NCBI GenBank assembly: GCA_903904835.1
Contig: CAIVEI010000051.1
Coordinates: 124,001 to 188,000 of the forward strand
Length of the DNA: 64,000 nucleotides
Direction: 5' to 3'
Source: an uncultured Schlesneria sp.
GTDB lineage: Bacteria; Planctomycetota; Planctomycetia; Planctomycetales; Planctomycetaceae
In this document: positions 1-9,746 of the stretch, in pieces
How the letters are laid out: each line of letters opens with the position of its first letter
Numbering within the stretch: the stretch's first letter is position 1
Notes under the pieces: model-generated
Told to the model about the DNA's origin: nothing
Database searches by the model: none
Seen by the model: the letters and a program-made list of their open reading frames with translations, nothing else
Made by a program: the position numbers and the translations under genes

Positions 1-140
1 GCCCAGTCACCCGTGCGACTGATACCGACAACGTCAGCACCCGCTTCCGCAAGCCCGACCGCCATTGCCTGACCAAGCCCCCGGCTGGCTCCCGTCACCA
101 GCGCGACGCGACCATCAAGTTTAAATAAATCGAGGATCAT
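1..140 (-). CDS. SDR-family dehydrogenase, N-terminal fragment (KduD-like), cut by window edge
   Basis: Only the first 46 or so codons are present; the gene runs off the left end of the window. The reverse strand starts [20 protein letters not shown] and continues with [20 protein letters not shown], which is the Rossmann NAD(P)-binding start of a short-chain dehydrogenase/reductase with the TGxxxGxG glycine motif. The opening '[16 protein letters not shown]' is typical of 2-deoxy-D-gluconate 3-dehydrogenase (KduD), but the catalytic Ser-Tyr-Lys part lies outside, so the substrate cannot be fixed. The ATG at 138-140 is the natural start. It is divergent from the DUF1501 gene. Confidence 0.8.
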   Translation of the reverse strand, partial: MILDLFKLDGRVALVTGASRGLGQAMAVGLAEAGADVVGISRTGDW

Positions 141-482
141 CTTGGTTCTGTGACCTTGTTGCTAATTCTGTTGCAAGACATTCAACGTTCGGCGCTGCCT
201 ATGTTTTTCGGGCGACCGCGTGTTGGCTTCCACTGCAATTCTTGACTTTACCGATTTTTCTGTTTGCTTCGCCAAAGGTGAATTCGATGCAGTCGTTGTG
301 ATCCGCAGGATAAGCACGCCGCGCAGGTTTGCCCAGTCAGCCCCAATACTCCGGCGAGGTGCCCGATCAGAGGCATGACCGGCCTGTTCCCTGCCGATGT
401 CAACAGTGTGGTTTTCATCTTCATCTCGTGACGGTACATTGTAATGGCAATTTGGCACTGGGGTCGGAAAAGGGAATCTCGA
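141..482. other. Intergenic region between divergent genes
   Basis: 342 bases between the SDR start and the chosen DUF1501 start. Several open frames cross it, but none has a recognisable domain, a good start or coding-like composition. It must hold the promoters of both divergent genes; I cannot place them with confidence. Confidence 0.4.
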
Positions 483-1631
483 ATGTTAGCGGCCGAAAAT
501 ATCACCGATGCCGACGGTGTTTCGCGTCGTGACTTCCTGCGCGCAGGGGGCCTGACTGTGGTCGGACTATCCGGTGCCTCGCGTGCCTCGTCAATCATGG
601 CGAATTCAAATCGGCGGGCCATTCTCATTCTGATGACCGGTGGCGTCAGCCAACTGGAAACATTTGACCCCAAGCCCGATGCGCCTGCGTCAATTCGCGG
701 TCCGTTCAAGTCAATCGAAACGGCTGTGCCGGGGGTGCGGTTTGGAGAATCACTGCCAGGTTTGGCACAACGATCCAATCGTATTTCAGTTATTCGCTCA
801 CTGAACCATTCCGCCGCTCCTATCCACGAGACCGGCCTTCAGTTGTTGCAGACGGGCCGATTGTCGATTAACGGAATCAAGTTTCCAAATTGGGGCAGTC
901 TGGTCGCCAGTAATCTCCCCTCAAAAAATGGTTTTGCCTCCAACGTGATTCTTCCACAACTGCTCGGTGATACCGGTGTTGCCACCTATCAAGGGCAGCA
1001 GTCAGGAGTCCTGGGGGATGAATGGCAGCCTCAGCTTGCGACAAAGGACCTCGCAGACGAACCCGAATATATCCGACGAATGTACGGCGACACCGACTTC
1101 GGTCGATTGCTGTTGAAGGCCAGACAGCTTGTTGAACACGGAACGCGCTGCGTCACCGTCAATTTATTCGATTCCTTGAAAGATCGGATCACGTGGGATT
1201 GTCACGGCGATAAAAATTGTGGGGCGGCGACATTATTTGATTACCAGGCAAAGCTTTGCCCCGAATTCGATCACGCGATGTCGGGCTTGCTGGATGACTT
1301 GTCCCAGCGAGGAGTTCTTGACGACACTCTGGTTATCGCGACAAGTGAATTCGGGCGAACTCCTCATGTCAATGAAAATATGGGGCGAGATCATTGGCCT
1401 TTATGCTGGTCTGCAATTGTTGCCGGCGGAAAAGTCGCCGGTGGAAAAGTGATCGGTGCCAGCGATACTTCTGCTGCTGAACCGCTGGAAAGGCCAGTCG
1501 AACCGGGTGAACTGACGGCAACGTTGCTCAATTGGTGTGGCATCGACGGGGCGGCACAATCAATCATCTACGAGCAAGAAACGATTCCGCTTGTCCCTCA
1601 CGCTCCGGTCGCGGAACTCTGGTCAACATAA
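483..1631 (+). CDS. DUF1501 family protein, Tat-exported
   Basis: A 382-aa protein of the DUF1501 family, an alkaline-phosphatase/sulfatase-fold family greatly expanded in Planctomycetes and of unknown substrate. A twin-arginine signal, SRRDFLRAGGLTVVGL, lies near residues 15-30, so export in folded form to the periplasm is likely. The family signature SEFGRTPHVNENMGRDHWP lies near residues 285-305. I chose the ATG at 483 (A-G-G-G-A about 8 bases upstream), which puts the RR motif at a normal distance; an upstream ATG at 444 would add 13 residues. In Planctomycetes this family usually follows a DUF1549/DUF1553 cytochrome-type gene. None is next to it here, so it stands alone. Family call firm, function unknown. 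Confidence 0.85.
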   Translation: MLAAENITDADGVSRRDFLRAGGLTVVGLSGASRASSIMANSNRRAILILMTGGVSQLETFDPKPDAPASIRGPFKSIETAVPGVRFGESLPGLAQRSNRISVIRSLNHSAAPIHETGLQLLQTGRLSINGIKFPNWGSLVASNLPSKNGFASNVILPQLLGDTGVATYQGQQSGVLGDEWQPQLATKDLADEPEYIRRMYGDTDFGRLLLKARQLVEHGTRCVTVNLFDSLKDRITWDCHGDKNCGAATLFDYQAKLCPEFDHAMSGLLDDLSQRGVLDDTLVIATSEFGRTPHVNENMGRDHWPLCWSAIVAGGKVAGGKVIGASDTSAAEPLERPVEPGELTATLLNWCGIDGAAQSIIYEQETIPLVPHAPVAELWST

Positions 1632-1869
1632 TGACCGGGTTTTCGTCGTGAAATGTCAAGAAATACGGAAAAACAGACTCGGCCTGGCGAAAACTCCTGA
1701 CGCATCAATCCAAATATAAGACTGTTTTTCATTCGGTGAATCGGGTCTCTATTCCGGCTGGGCCGGTTTCACTATAGAATCAGGTTGCTCGTCCGTTTAA
1801 CCGATCGAACGTATTTTTGACGATCGCGAGCGTTTCCTGCCAGACTCCTCCTTCCTGTTTTGATTGCCC

Positions 1870-3675
1870 ATGTTTGACCAGCGGTTTATTCGTAATTTTT
1901 CGATCATTGCCCATATTGACCACGGCAAAAGCACTCTTGCAGACCAGTTGCTGCTGAAGAGCGGGGCAATTACGCAACGTGAATTCCGTGAACAAATTCT
2001 CGACGACCTGAAGGTCGAGCGTGAACGAGGCATCACGGTGAAGGCGAGAGCGGTCGCGATTAACTACACTCTCGATGGCCAGAAGTACGAGTTGAATCTG
2101 ATCGATACGCCGGGACACGTCGACTTCCATTATGAAGTCTCGCGCAGCCTGGCCGCTTGCGAGGGGGCATTGTTACTGGTTGACGCCTTTCAGGGGGTGC
2201 AAGCCCAAACGGTCGCCAATGCTTATGCTGCGATCGAATCCAACCTGGAAATTATTCCGGTTCTGAACAAGATCGATCTTCCCGTTACTCGCGTTGACGA
2301 AGTCCTTGATGAAATCGAATCCGTGGTCGGTCTCGACACGGAAGGATGTCTACGCGTCAGTGGTAAAGCCGGTATCGGTATTGAAAGTGTCTTTAAAGCC
2401 ATTATCGATCGGATTCCCGCGCCGAAAGGGAGCCCGACCGATCCGCTTCGTGCTTTGGTCTTCGACAGCAAGTACGATCACTATCGCGGCGTGGTCACTT
2501 ACGTCCGAATTAAAGAAGGCTCAATCTGCAAAGGTCAGAAAGTCTATTTCATGAAGGCCGGGACTTCGCACGAAGTTCTGGAACTCGGCCAGTTCCGCCC
2601 CGATATGGTGGCTTGCGAAGAACTTGGCCCCGGACAAGTTGGTTACATCGTTACGGGCATCAAGGTGCTGGGTAATGTGCATGTGGGTGATACGGTCACT
2701 GATTTCCACAACCGAACTCCGACCCCTCTGCCCGGTTACGAAATCCCGCAGCAAATGGTCTTTTGCGGGATGTATCCCATCGACGCGACCGACTTTGAAC
2801 GGCTGCGCGAAGAACTGCAGAAGATGAGTCTCAATGATGCCAGCTTCTCGTTTGCTCCAGACACGTCTGAGGCGCTCGGCTTCGGCTTCCGCTGCGGGTT
2901 CCTCGGAATGCTGCATATGGAGATCATCCAGCAGCGACTGGAAGAAGAAGCCAATGTCGATCTGATCCAGACGGCACCAAACGTGACATATCAATTGAAG
3001 TTGCGAAACGGTGAAACCCAGTTCGTCGACAATCCTCAACAAGTCCCCGAAGGCGGCAATATCGAAGAATTCGGTGAACCGATCGCCAAGGTTGTGTTCA
3101 TTCTCCCGTCAGACCGGATTGGTCCGATCATGCAACTTTGTGCCGATCGGCGAGGTGTCTACAAGACCACCGAATTCCTGGGGCCTAAACGAGCTCAAGT
3201 CATCTATGAACTGCCGCTCGCTGAAATCGTTTTCGATATGTACGACAAGTTGAAAAGTATTACGGCCGGTTATGGCACCATGAATTACGAAGTGATCGGC
3301 TATCGTCCGGCAGATCTCGTCAAAATGGACATTCTGGTCAAAGGCGAAAAAGTCGACGCATTGGCCTGCATTGTCCACCGGGCGCAGGCTGAACGTCGAG
3401 GGCGAGCTCTTTGCAAGAAGCTGAAAGAAGAGATTTCGCGACATCAGTTCGAAATCCCGATCCAGGCGGCACTCAGTGCACGAATCATCGCTCGCGAAAC
3501 GATTTCTGCTGTACGAAAAGACGTGACTGCCAAGTGCTACGGCGGCGACATCAGCCGAAAACGCAAATTGCTGGAAAAGCAAAAAGAAGGCAAGAAGCGG
3601 ATGAAGCAGTTCGGCCAGGTCGAAATTCCGCAAAAGGCATTCTTGTCTGTGCTCGATGCCAATAAAGACGATTGA
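1870..3675 (+). CDS. lepA: Elongation factor 4 (LepA), ribosome back-translocating GTPase
   Basis: A 601-aa translational GTPase of the usual LepA length. G1 is AHIDHGKST (residues 14-22), G3 is DTPGH, G4 is NKID. Domain order GTPase, II, III, V and the LepA-specific C-terminal domain is complete, ending in the basic KRKLLEKQKEGKKRMKQ stretch typical of EF4. LepA binds stalled or mistranslocated ribosomes and helps 30S assembly and fidelity. I prefer the ATG at 1870 over a TTG two codons upstream. Often lepA is paired with lepB; here it stands alone, convergent with the sulfatase-fold gene with only 33 bases between the stops. Nothing looks damaged. Confidence 0.97.
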   Translation: MFDQRFIRNFSIIAHIDHGKSTLADQLLLKSGAITQREFREQILDDLKVERERGITVKARAVAINYTLDGQKYELNLIDTPGHVDFHYEVSRSLAACEGALLLVDAFQGVQAQTVANAYAAIESNLEIIPVLNKIDLPVTRVDEVLDEIESVVGLDTEGCLRVSGKAGIGIESVFKAIIDRIPAPKGSPTDPLRALVFDSKYDHYRGVVTYVRIKEGSICKGQKVYFMKAGTSHEVLELGQFRPDMVACEELGPGQVGYIVTGIKVLGNVHVGDTVTDFHNRTPTPLPGYEIPQQMVFCGMYPIDATDFERLREELQKMSLNDASFSFAPDTSEALGFGFRCGFLGMLHMEIIQQRLEEEANVDLIQTAPNVTYQLKLRNGETQFVDNPQQVPEGGNIEEFGEPIAKVVFILPSDRIGPIMQLCADRRGVYKTTEFLGPKRAQVIYELPLAEIVFDMYDKLKSITAGYGTMNYEVIGYRPADLVKMDILVKGEKVDALACIVHRAQAERRGRALCKKLKEEISRHQFEIPIQAALSARIIARETISAVRKDVTAKCYGGDISRKRKLLEKQKEGKKRMKQFGQVEIPQKAFLSVLDANKDD

Positions 3676-3708
3676 TCCGAATGAGATTCTGACAAATATC
3701 TCGTGCTT

Positions 3709-5901
3709 TTAATTCTCGGGAAGCGGATCCTCAAGCCTCAACCGCCGAAGCCTGACGTTTGATTGTTTTGTATCCACCACAAACAATTCAACTTTTCCTA
3801 CGGAACCGGGTGCCATTGATTCAGTGATCAAAAACTCGAATGCTTGTTCGTGATACCTGGTCAGAGAACTCTTGCTTGTGTCGCGGATAATCCCGTCAAT
3901 GGCGAGAACCATTTCGACGGGGACAGTAGAAAGATCATCAGCATCGAGAATTCCGCTGATAAAACGGGGCACGATGGTTAAGTCGGCTGAAGACTCGTTA
4001 TTAGTGTTTCGGCTTTGCACATCGTCTAATTCGACCGGGATCGTTCGCTCATCAATGATGAAATCTTTGATCGAACGACCGTGCCAATCAGGATGACTTA
4101 CGGCTATAGTGGGCATCCAGTCGAGTCCCTTATTTTCATAAAGAATTTGTTGACGTCGTATCGAATTTAACCGCCCAGGTACATCGGGTTCGCAGACGGT
4201 CATTGAACCATGGTAATAAAGCGTCTTTCGGGGACGACGAACTTCGTCCGATACAGAAGTGCCGTCAATCGGCTCGGGAAGCGGAGCACCGATCACTTCC
4301 GCGATGGTTGGCAGTAGATCAACCGATTCAATATTTCGGTCGTCCGTTGTTCCGCTTAACTGTCCCGGCAGCTTCACAAATAAAGGGACGTTCATGATAT
4401 CAGAAAGATTCACTGCGTCGGGAAGACGCCGTGAATGGCCAGGGTGAAAGGAAACACCGTGATCGGCAGTCACAATCAACAGACAACGATCTAATAAATC
4501 TGTTTCTTTCAATCGATCCAGGACCTTACCAATAAATCGGTCAACATATCCAACCTGCTGACGATACCGTAATTCATTTCGAATCACCGTTGGCGGATCG
4601 TTATCCCAATTCTCACCTAATTCACCGCGAGCACCGGCAGGGGTGTGTGAGATTGCCAATTCAGATTGATATTGTTCGCCGGAGGCAAGAAAGGTCCAGG
4701 GGTAGTGCGGTAAAACGGTATGAAAAAAGCAAAATCTTGGTGTTTCGGACGGACATAAAAAGTTTAAAAAATGTTTTTGCTGATGATCACGATCTTCGGT
4801 GCCGGGATAGCGGATCAATCCCGTTTTGCTTTCATCAACAGAGGCTAAAAGAACCTCCTCGGTCGGAATACCAAACCACTGTCGGGGCATTTCCGGAAAC
4901 CAGACAGGTGTGTCACTCGAAAAGATCAAACGGGGATAAACCGTCACAAGAGCAGCAAAAAGGTTCCAGCATTTCGTCTTGTGGGAATGCTCAGGCGTTG
5001 GCGTGTGTTTGACCGAAAGCGAACAAAGTCGCGTGACCGGTTCAAACACGACCATTTCAAAAGATTTTGTCGCTTCAATCACTTGAAACAGATTTCCTGG
5101 ATAGTCAGCCGCCAGCGCCGGCGACTCGTGGGCAGGAAATCTACCAGACAAGATTGCTGGAACCGCAAATTCCGTTCGAGGGCTGACCGTCGTCGCGTTG
5201 CGATACCATGTCGAAATGCTGGCAAGTCGTGCAAATTGGGGAAATCGCTGGGAATCAATCTCCAACTGTTCATTCACCAGAGTGTTCCCGCTGAGTTCGT
5301 CGAATATGATGAGAACAATCGGAACTGGGTTTTTCACAGTGACCGTGGCTTCGATCGAAGTCTCTTTTAAGCGACTTCGTTGGTAATTCATCAGAAAGAG
5401 AGCAGGAGAAAGAACAATGCCAATCGATGTCAGCGTCAGCCAGGACCTCAGCCACTGTCGTCGATCATAAACCGACGCGAGAAGACATGAGCAGCCCAGT
5501 GCTGTCGCAGGTGCAATAACCCCCGTGAAACCGATCCAGGTAAGCCGATTGTCCGGGATGTACGGACGAATAAGAGATAATATCACGAGGCTCATAAGAC
5601 CAATCATCACCGTGTTGTGACCCCGGCCTTGAAACCTGATTGATAATCGTCGGAAAACCGTGTCAGCACCGACAAACGCCAGCGGAACAAAAATCATCAG
5701 CACAAAGAGAAGCACGCCGATTTCAATCCAGCCAAACTGCTGATCGTGAAGGTAAACCTTCTGGTTAGAAAGCGCCTCCAACAGTGGCTGTGTGACGGCA
5801 AAAGCGCAAAGCGTAAAGAGATGTAACGTACGTTCCTTTTCGCTCGCTTTCGTCGTGGGGTGAGATTTTGCCGAGATTTGCGGCATTGAAAACGATTCCA
5901 T
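3709..5901 (-). CDS. Membrane-anchored sulfatase/LtaS-like alkaline-phosphatase-superfamily enzyme
   Basis: 730 aa. Four to five membrane helices fill residues about 28-172, followed by a sulfatase-fold catalytic domain facing outward. Visible motifs are VLIIFDELSG (metal-binding D201), SPRTEF (T243 as candidate nucleophile), HTVLPHYPW and TADHGVSFHPGH (metal ligands). There is no C-x-P/A-x-R formylglycine site, so a true sulfatase is unlikely. A Thr nucleophile suits an LtaS- or phosphoethanolamine-transferase-like enzyme moving a phospho-alcohol group from lipid to a glycan. Its ATG directly follows the methyltransferase stop (TAAATG), so the two are translationally coupled. The substrate is inferred only. 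Confidence 0.75.
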   Translation of the reverse strand: MESFSMPQISAKSHPTTKASEKERTLHLFTLCAFAVTQPLLEALSNQKVYLHDQQFGWIEIGVLLFVLMIFVPLAFVGADTVFRRLSIRFQGRGHNTVMIGLMSLVILSLIRPYIPDNRLTWIGFTGVIAPATALGCSCLLASVYDRRQWLRSWLTLTSIGIVLSPALFLMNYQRSRLKETSIEATVTVKNPVPIVLIIFDELSGNTLVNEQLEIDSQRFPQFARLASISTWYRNATTVSPRTEFAVPAILSGRFPAHESPALAADYPGNLFQVIEATKSFEMVVFEPVTRLCSLSVKHTPTPEHSHKTKCWNLFAALVTVYPRLIFSSDTPVWFPEMPRQWFGIPTEEVLLASVDESKTGLIRYPGTEDRDHQQKHFLNFLCPSETPRFCFFHTVLPHYPWTFLASGEQYQSELAISHTPAGARGELGENWDNDPPTVIRNELRYRQQVGYVDRFIGKVLDRLKETDLLDRCLLIVTADHGVSFHPGHSRRLPDAVNLSDIMNVPLFVKLPGQLSGTTDDRNIESVDLLPTIAEVIGAPLPEPIDGTSVSDEVRRPRKTLYYHGSMTVCEPDVPGRLNSIRRQQILYENKGLDWMPTIAVSHPDWHGRSIKDFIIDERTIPVELDDVQSRNTNNESSADLTIVPRFISGILDADDLSTVPVEMVLAIDGIIRDTSKSSLTRYHEQAFEFLITESMAPGSVGKVELFVVDTKQSNVRLRRLRLEDPLPEN

Positions 5902-7299
5902 TTACACAGAATGACGAGGGATGCCGTGTAACAGCGTTCGTTCCCCCGATGGAAGTGACTGCCGCTGTTGGATGCGGAAATGCTTTTGCAGTTCGGACTC
6001 CAGATGTTCGAGCGAATAATCGTCGTATTGGTCGTGTTTATTCCTCAACAGTGCCTGGACCATCGCGTCCTGCTTAGACGGGAATTCCAGGATCAGTTCA
6101 CCACCCAAGCTCGCCAGCCAATCGACCACGTCAGGGAGCGGTATATTTGCTGCCAGCACCATGTGATGAATGATTCCAAGACAAATCACGAGATCCGGAC
6201 GACCTCGGTCTTCGAGTCGTTTTCGTTCATGGCCGCGCCAACCTTGCGCGGGCGACGTGTTTGCCAGGTCAACGCAAAGAGGCAAAATATTCGATCGCGA
6301 TTCGAATGACGTGTTAAACAAGCGGTCAACGCAGGCGTGATCCTGATCCATCGCAATGACTGTCGATGCATGTTCGCTTGCGATCTTCGAGTACCGGCCA
6401 TCATTGCAACCGAGGTCCCAAACCAGCCGACGGTGCTTCGCCTGACAAACCTGATGAACGAACGCGGATTTGGCCTGGCCGTCATCGGCCACGTGAGAAA
6501 GCGTATCGTTATACGAAGTCCATTGAGTCTGTCGGGGAACCCAATTAAGTCGTTCGATGATTCCCTTGAGATTCTTCAACATCCGCTCGATAAATTGCGA
6601 ATTGAATCCGCTCGACTGAAGATCACGGACCGTACTGGTTGGTGTCGCCTGAGTCTTTTTTTCCAATGTGGCTTGCAGCCAGCCATTTGTGAAGACGCCG
6701 GGTCGAAACAGATCAGTCCACCGCATCCACTGAAGAAATTGACGCGCCGGAATCCCTTCCAGTTGCGATCGCAAGATCGTTTGAAAGTCGACCCCCCGAT
6801 ACGCCTGAAGCAACAGTGGAAACAGCATCAATTCACAGAACTGACGATAAGCCAGCCACGGCTCGCCAGGGATCAACGGAGTGAACGAACCGATATCGAT
6901 AAATACCGGTTGAGACCCACGAAACTGCACGTTGTAGGGGGAAGCATCTTTCAGAATCAGTCCGGAAGAGACAGCATCCGTCAGAATTTCCAGGTGGACC
7001 AACGCCGCCTGACGCAGCATTGCGAACGACCATTCGTAGGGATAAGAAATGAACGGTACCCGCTCATGCCTTAATACCGCTGCGACACTACCCGGAAGCA
7101 AAAACTTTTGTCGCTCGTCTGCGGAGAGTTCTTCAGTCCCGACAATCTGGCCGTTCAGACTTCTTTTGCGAAAGAACGACTGGTTCGAGACCTGTTGCCA
7201 GTTTGCATAGGCCTGGGTAGACAACGCGCGGTAAACCTGCTCGCCTGACGTGAAGACGCGGGCTGAGCGATCACGAAACGAACCGGAATCAAAGTTCAC
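5902..7299 (-). CDS. NoeA-like SAM-dependent methyltransferase
   Basis: 465 aa from a GTG start. The C-terminal half carries a class I methyltransferase with motif I LVWDLGCNDGRY and the later VICLGIIHHMV. The N-terminal half has ILKDASPYNVQFRG and VFIDIGSFTPL, resembling the kinase-like domain of rhizobial NoeA-type nodulation proteins, which modify cell-surface or signalling glycans. Start: an upstream ATG at 7386 would overlap the preceding gene by 91 bases, while the GTG at 7299 makes a GTGA overlap with its stop, so I favour GTG. Middle gene of a coupled three-gene unit. Family fairly sure, acceptor unknown. Confidence 0.7.
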   Translation of the reverse strand: MNFDSGSFRDRSARVFTSGEQVYRALSTQAYANWQQVSNQSFFRKRSLNGQIVGTEELSADERQKFLLPGSVAAVLRHERVPFISYPYEWSFAMLRQAALVHLEILTDAVSSGLILKDASPYNVQFRGSQPVFIDIGSFTPLIPGEPWLAYRQFCELMLFPLLLQAYRGVDFQTILRSQLEGIPARQFLQWMRWTDLFRPGVFTNGWLQATLEKKTQATPTSTVRDLQSSGFNSQFIERMLKNLKGIIERLNWVPRQTQWTSYNDTLSHVADDGQAKSAFVHQVCQAKHRRLVWDLGCNDGRYSKIASEHASTVIAMDQDHACVDRLFNTSFESRSNILPLCVDLANTSPAQGWRGHERKRLEDRGRPDLVICLGIIHHMVLAANIPLPDVVDWLASLGGELILEFPSKQDAMVQALLRNKHDQYDDYSLEHLESELQKHFRIQQRQSLPSGERTLLHGIPRHSV

Positions 7300-7487
7300 C
7301 GCGACCGGTACTGTGATGGAATCGGAATTTCCTGCGATTGCGAAAGAACCACTTGAGTTTGTTCGTGGCCGCGTAATTGCATCCATAGGTATCGCCCAAC
7401 AACCATAATTCCGCCGAAACCACCAACCAACGCTTGCAGCAACAAACTTCCAGCAGTCGGATCAAAGTACGCGAGCATTAAATTCAT
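7296..7487 (-). CDS. Small membrane protein heading the methyltransferase-sulfatase operon
   Basis: A 63-aa protein starting MNLMLAYFDPTAGSLLLQ, with one membrane helix (about residues 12-32) and a polar tail rich in Q and R. I chose the ATG at 7487 because an AAAGGA lies 7 bases upstream; a longer frame starting at 7538 adds a charged segment with no such site. Small proteins with an 'AYFDPxxGSLLLQ' start recur upstream of NoeA-like methyltransferase and sulfatase-fold genes, which supports it as a real gene. Its TGA overlaps the GTG of the next gene. Role unknown; possibly a membrane scaffold for the two downstream enzymes. Confidence 0.65.
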   Translation of the reverse strand: MNLMLAYFDPTAGSLLLQALVGGFGGIMVVGRYLWMQLRGHEQTQVVLSQSQEIPIPSQYRSR

Positions 7488-7809
7488 TTTAAATCCTTTC
7501 GAAAATCTAATTCTTTCACAGAACATTCTCTCGATCAATGGCCATCCGCTAATCAGATCAACCCTTGATTTTGGAAAAAGTATCGAACACGTTTCTAGTA
7601 CCCGTTTTCGTCAACATTCAAGTTGTCACCGCAATTGTAGTACCCCAACATGAAGCGAAGATTGAATCGCCGAGACTTAATGAGGAATTCAGATTTACTT
7701 CAGCTTCGATGCTTGCGCATTCATCAGGTTATGAAACAAATGCGGGCAATTTCATCATGACATCGGTACAATCGCATGCTGAAACTTTCGTAATCAAAGG
7801 AAACATTCC
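7488..7809. other. Intergenic region between divergent genes
   Basis: 322 bases, AT-richer than the flanks. It must carry the promoters for the minus-strand membrane-protein operon and the plus-strand peptidase gene. An 82-codon open frame from 7565 has no recognisable features and is probably not coding. Confidence 0.4.
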
Positions 7810-9090
7810 ATGAGCGGCTTGCATCGAGCATTGGTGGTCTGTTTAGGCGTCTGTTGTTTTTTAATGATCGGCACCGCTGAGTCACTTTCTCAATCTTCTA
7901 AGAACATGAATGCAGGCAAGCTGAACACGAAACCAAAGGCCTCTGGCGATGCATTGCCCGGCGGGATTAAAGAATACGCGTCAAATAACTTTGCGCTGCG
8001 GACAGACCTTCCCCCCGACTCTGCGAATGAACTGCTTGATCGTCTCGAAAAGATGCTGACTCGTGTTTCAAAGTATTACGGGAAGCCGAACTCACAAATC
8101 ATCGAGATGAACGTTGTTCGCGATATCAAGAAATGGCCCGCCAGTTCGATTCCTCAAGAAGCGATGAACAGCATATTGCAGGAGGGCGGAATCACAATTA
8201 GTTCCACTCTGACACAACGTAATGGTCTCGGCGAAAAGCAGATTGCAGCGGCAAAATCGATCGTATGGGCGGTTTCTGAGCGTGGTGTCCCGCAGCATGA
8301 AGCGATTCATGCCTATTGTCATCAGAACTTTGGGCGAACCGGTCCGACCTGGTACGCCGAAGGGATGGCTGAAATCGGTCAATACTGGCGGGAAAAGGAT
8401 GACAGTATTCAGATTCACGATGAAGTCATGAAATACCTTAAGAAATCGCAACCAAAAGATTTACTTGAGATCACGGCACCCGGACAGAAGACCGGCGACA
8501 ATTGGCAGAATTATGCATGGCGATGGGCACTCTGCCAATTGTTATCGACCAACCCGAACTATGCCCCCCGGTTCAAGCCACTCGGCATGGCATTAATGAA
8601 CGACCATCGGACAAGTTTTGAAGATGTCTACGGTCCGATGGCAAAAGAAATCTCTTTTGAATATCTGTTCTTTCTCAAGCACATGAATCAGGGGTATCGC
8701 AGTGACCTGTGTGCGTGGGATTGGAAGACAAAATTTCAACGACCCAGGGGAAGCGCGACCCCTCAGGTTAAGGTCGTTGCAAACCGGGGCTGGCAAGCGT
8801 CGCGAGTCATGGTCAAAGAAGGGGATAAGATCTCGTACACGGCGATCGGCGAATGGGAACTTCGTAAAGGCGATCCGAAAGTCGGGCCAGATGGTAACGA
8901 TAATGGTCGCGGCCGACTTGAAGGTGTGCTGTTTACCGACTATCGGCTCTCTGAACCGTTCGATCTTGGGGCCGTTGGCGAGTACGAAGCAAAAATGGAT
9001 GGGAATTTGTTTCTTCGTTGTCGGGACGAATGGTGTGAAATTGCCGATAATCAAGGTGCAGTGACAGTGAGATTCAAATGTGCGCCGTGA
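7810..9090 (+). CDS. Secreted zinc metallopeptidase with C-terminal PA-IL lectin-like domain
   Basis: 426 aa with a Sec signal peptide at residues 1-28. The middle has QHEAIHAYC, an HExxH zinc site (H163, E164, H167), with W-Y-A-E-G-M-A-E about 17 residues on giving E184 or E188 as third ligand, as in gluzincins of the DUF1570 type common in Planctomycetes. Residues about 310-425 (VMVKEGDKISYTAIGEWEL, GVLFTDYRLSEPFDLG, NLFLRCRDEW) resemble the calcium-dependent PA-IL/LecA galactose-binding fold. This suggests an exported peptidase targeted to a glycan. No operon partner; substrate unknown. Confidence 0.7.
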   Translation: MSGLHRALVVCLGVCCFLMIGTAESLSQSSKNMNAGKLNTKPKASGDALPGGIKEYASNNFALRTDLPPDSANELLDRLEKMLTRVSKYYGKPNSQIIEMNVVRDIKKWPASSIPQEAMNSILQEGGITISSTLTQRNGLGEKQIAAAKSIVWAVSERGVPQHEAIHAYCHQNFGRTGPTWYAEGMAEIGQYWREKDDSIQIHDEVMKYLKKSQPKDLLEITAPGQKTGDNWQNYAWRWALCQLLSTNPNYAPRFKPLGMALMNDHRTSFEDVYGPMAKEISFEYLFFLKHMNQGYRSDLCAWDWKTKFQRPRGSATPQVKVVANRGWQASRVMVKEGDKISYTAIGEWELRKGDPKVGPDGNDNGRGRLEGVLFTDYRLSEPFDLGAVGEYEAKMDGNLFLRCRDEWCEIADNQGAVTVRFKCAP

Positions 9091-9299
9091 AATTCGTCGC
9101 GATGCTTAAGAATTGTGAACGAACTTTCTCGCTTTGACTAAAGTTTGGGGAATGATGGCATGCGACTTCGCTGATCTGTGATCCTTTTCTCGGCGGAAAA
9201 CGTTTAATGACATGGTTGGCTCAACGCAATCGCACGTATCACGCTGATTTTTTGTTGTGAGACGGTTAAGAAAGTTGAGACTGCGAAAGGAAGATTCCC

Positions 9300-9746
9300 G
9301 TGGCACGATCGTGGACAAATCGACTGAACCCATTTGCATGGATCCAGCGCTGGTTTACGACCGCAGCCTTTTTCTGGCTTATGGGAACGACGGCGCTTCT
9401 GATTCTTGCACTGGCCCGTGAAAGCGCAAAAGTTTCTGCGTTTTTTGCAATTTACCTCTTGTTGACTGTTGCATGCAGTGCAATCGCTTTCGTGATGTAT
9501 GGAATCGATAAACAACGGGCTGTCAAAAAGCAGCCACGAATTTCCGAACGAACACTTCATGTTTTAAGCATTCTCGGCGGCTGGCCAGGGGCACACCTCG
9601 CACAGCGACTGTTTCGACATAAAACGCTGAAAATCAGCTTTCGTCTGGTGTTCTGGTTCACCGTGTTCGTCCACCTGGTGATTATCGCCTGGGGAATCTG
9701 GTCAGGTTGGCCCTTCGAAGCGGTTCGAAACCTCTTGGGAATTTAG
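9300..9746 (+). CDS. DUF1294 family membrane protein
   Basis: 148 aa from a GTG with GGAAGA 6 bases upstream. Three or four membrane helices (about residues 20-40, 42-66, 115-138). Between them sits MYGIDKQRAVKKQPRISERT and LSILGGWPGAHLAQRLFRHK, the DUF1294 signature. This family is often fused to a cold-shock domain; here only the membrane part is present. Function unknown. Stands alone between two intergenic regions. Confidence 0.8.
   Translation: MARSWTNRLNPFAWIQRWFTTAAFFWLMGTTALLILALARESAKVSAFFAIYLLLTVACSAIAFVMYGIDKQRAVKKQPRISERTLHVLSILGGWPGAHLAQRLFRHKTLKISFRLVFWFTVFVHLVIIAWGIWSGWPFEAVRNLLGI

Noticed and set aside
162-778. Minus-strand open frames of 98 and 176 codons antisense to the DUF1501 region
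   Set aside because: No recognisable domain; they mostly mirror the coding strand of the DUF1501 gene.
7565-7813. 82-codon plus-strand frame before the peptidase gene
   Set aside because: No domain, no good ribosome site, and it overlaps the peptidase start.
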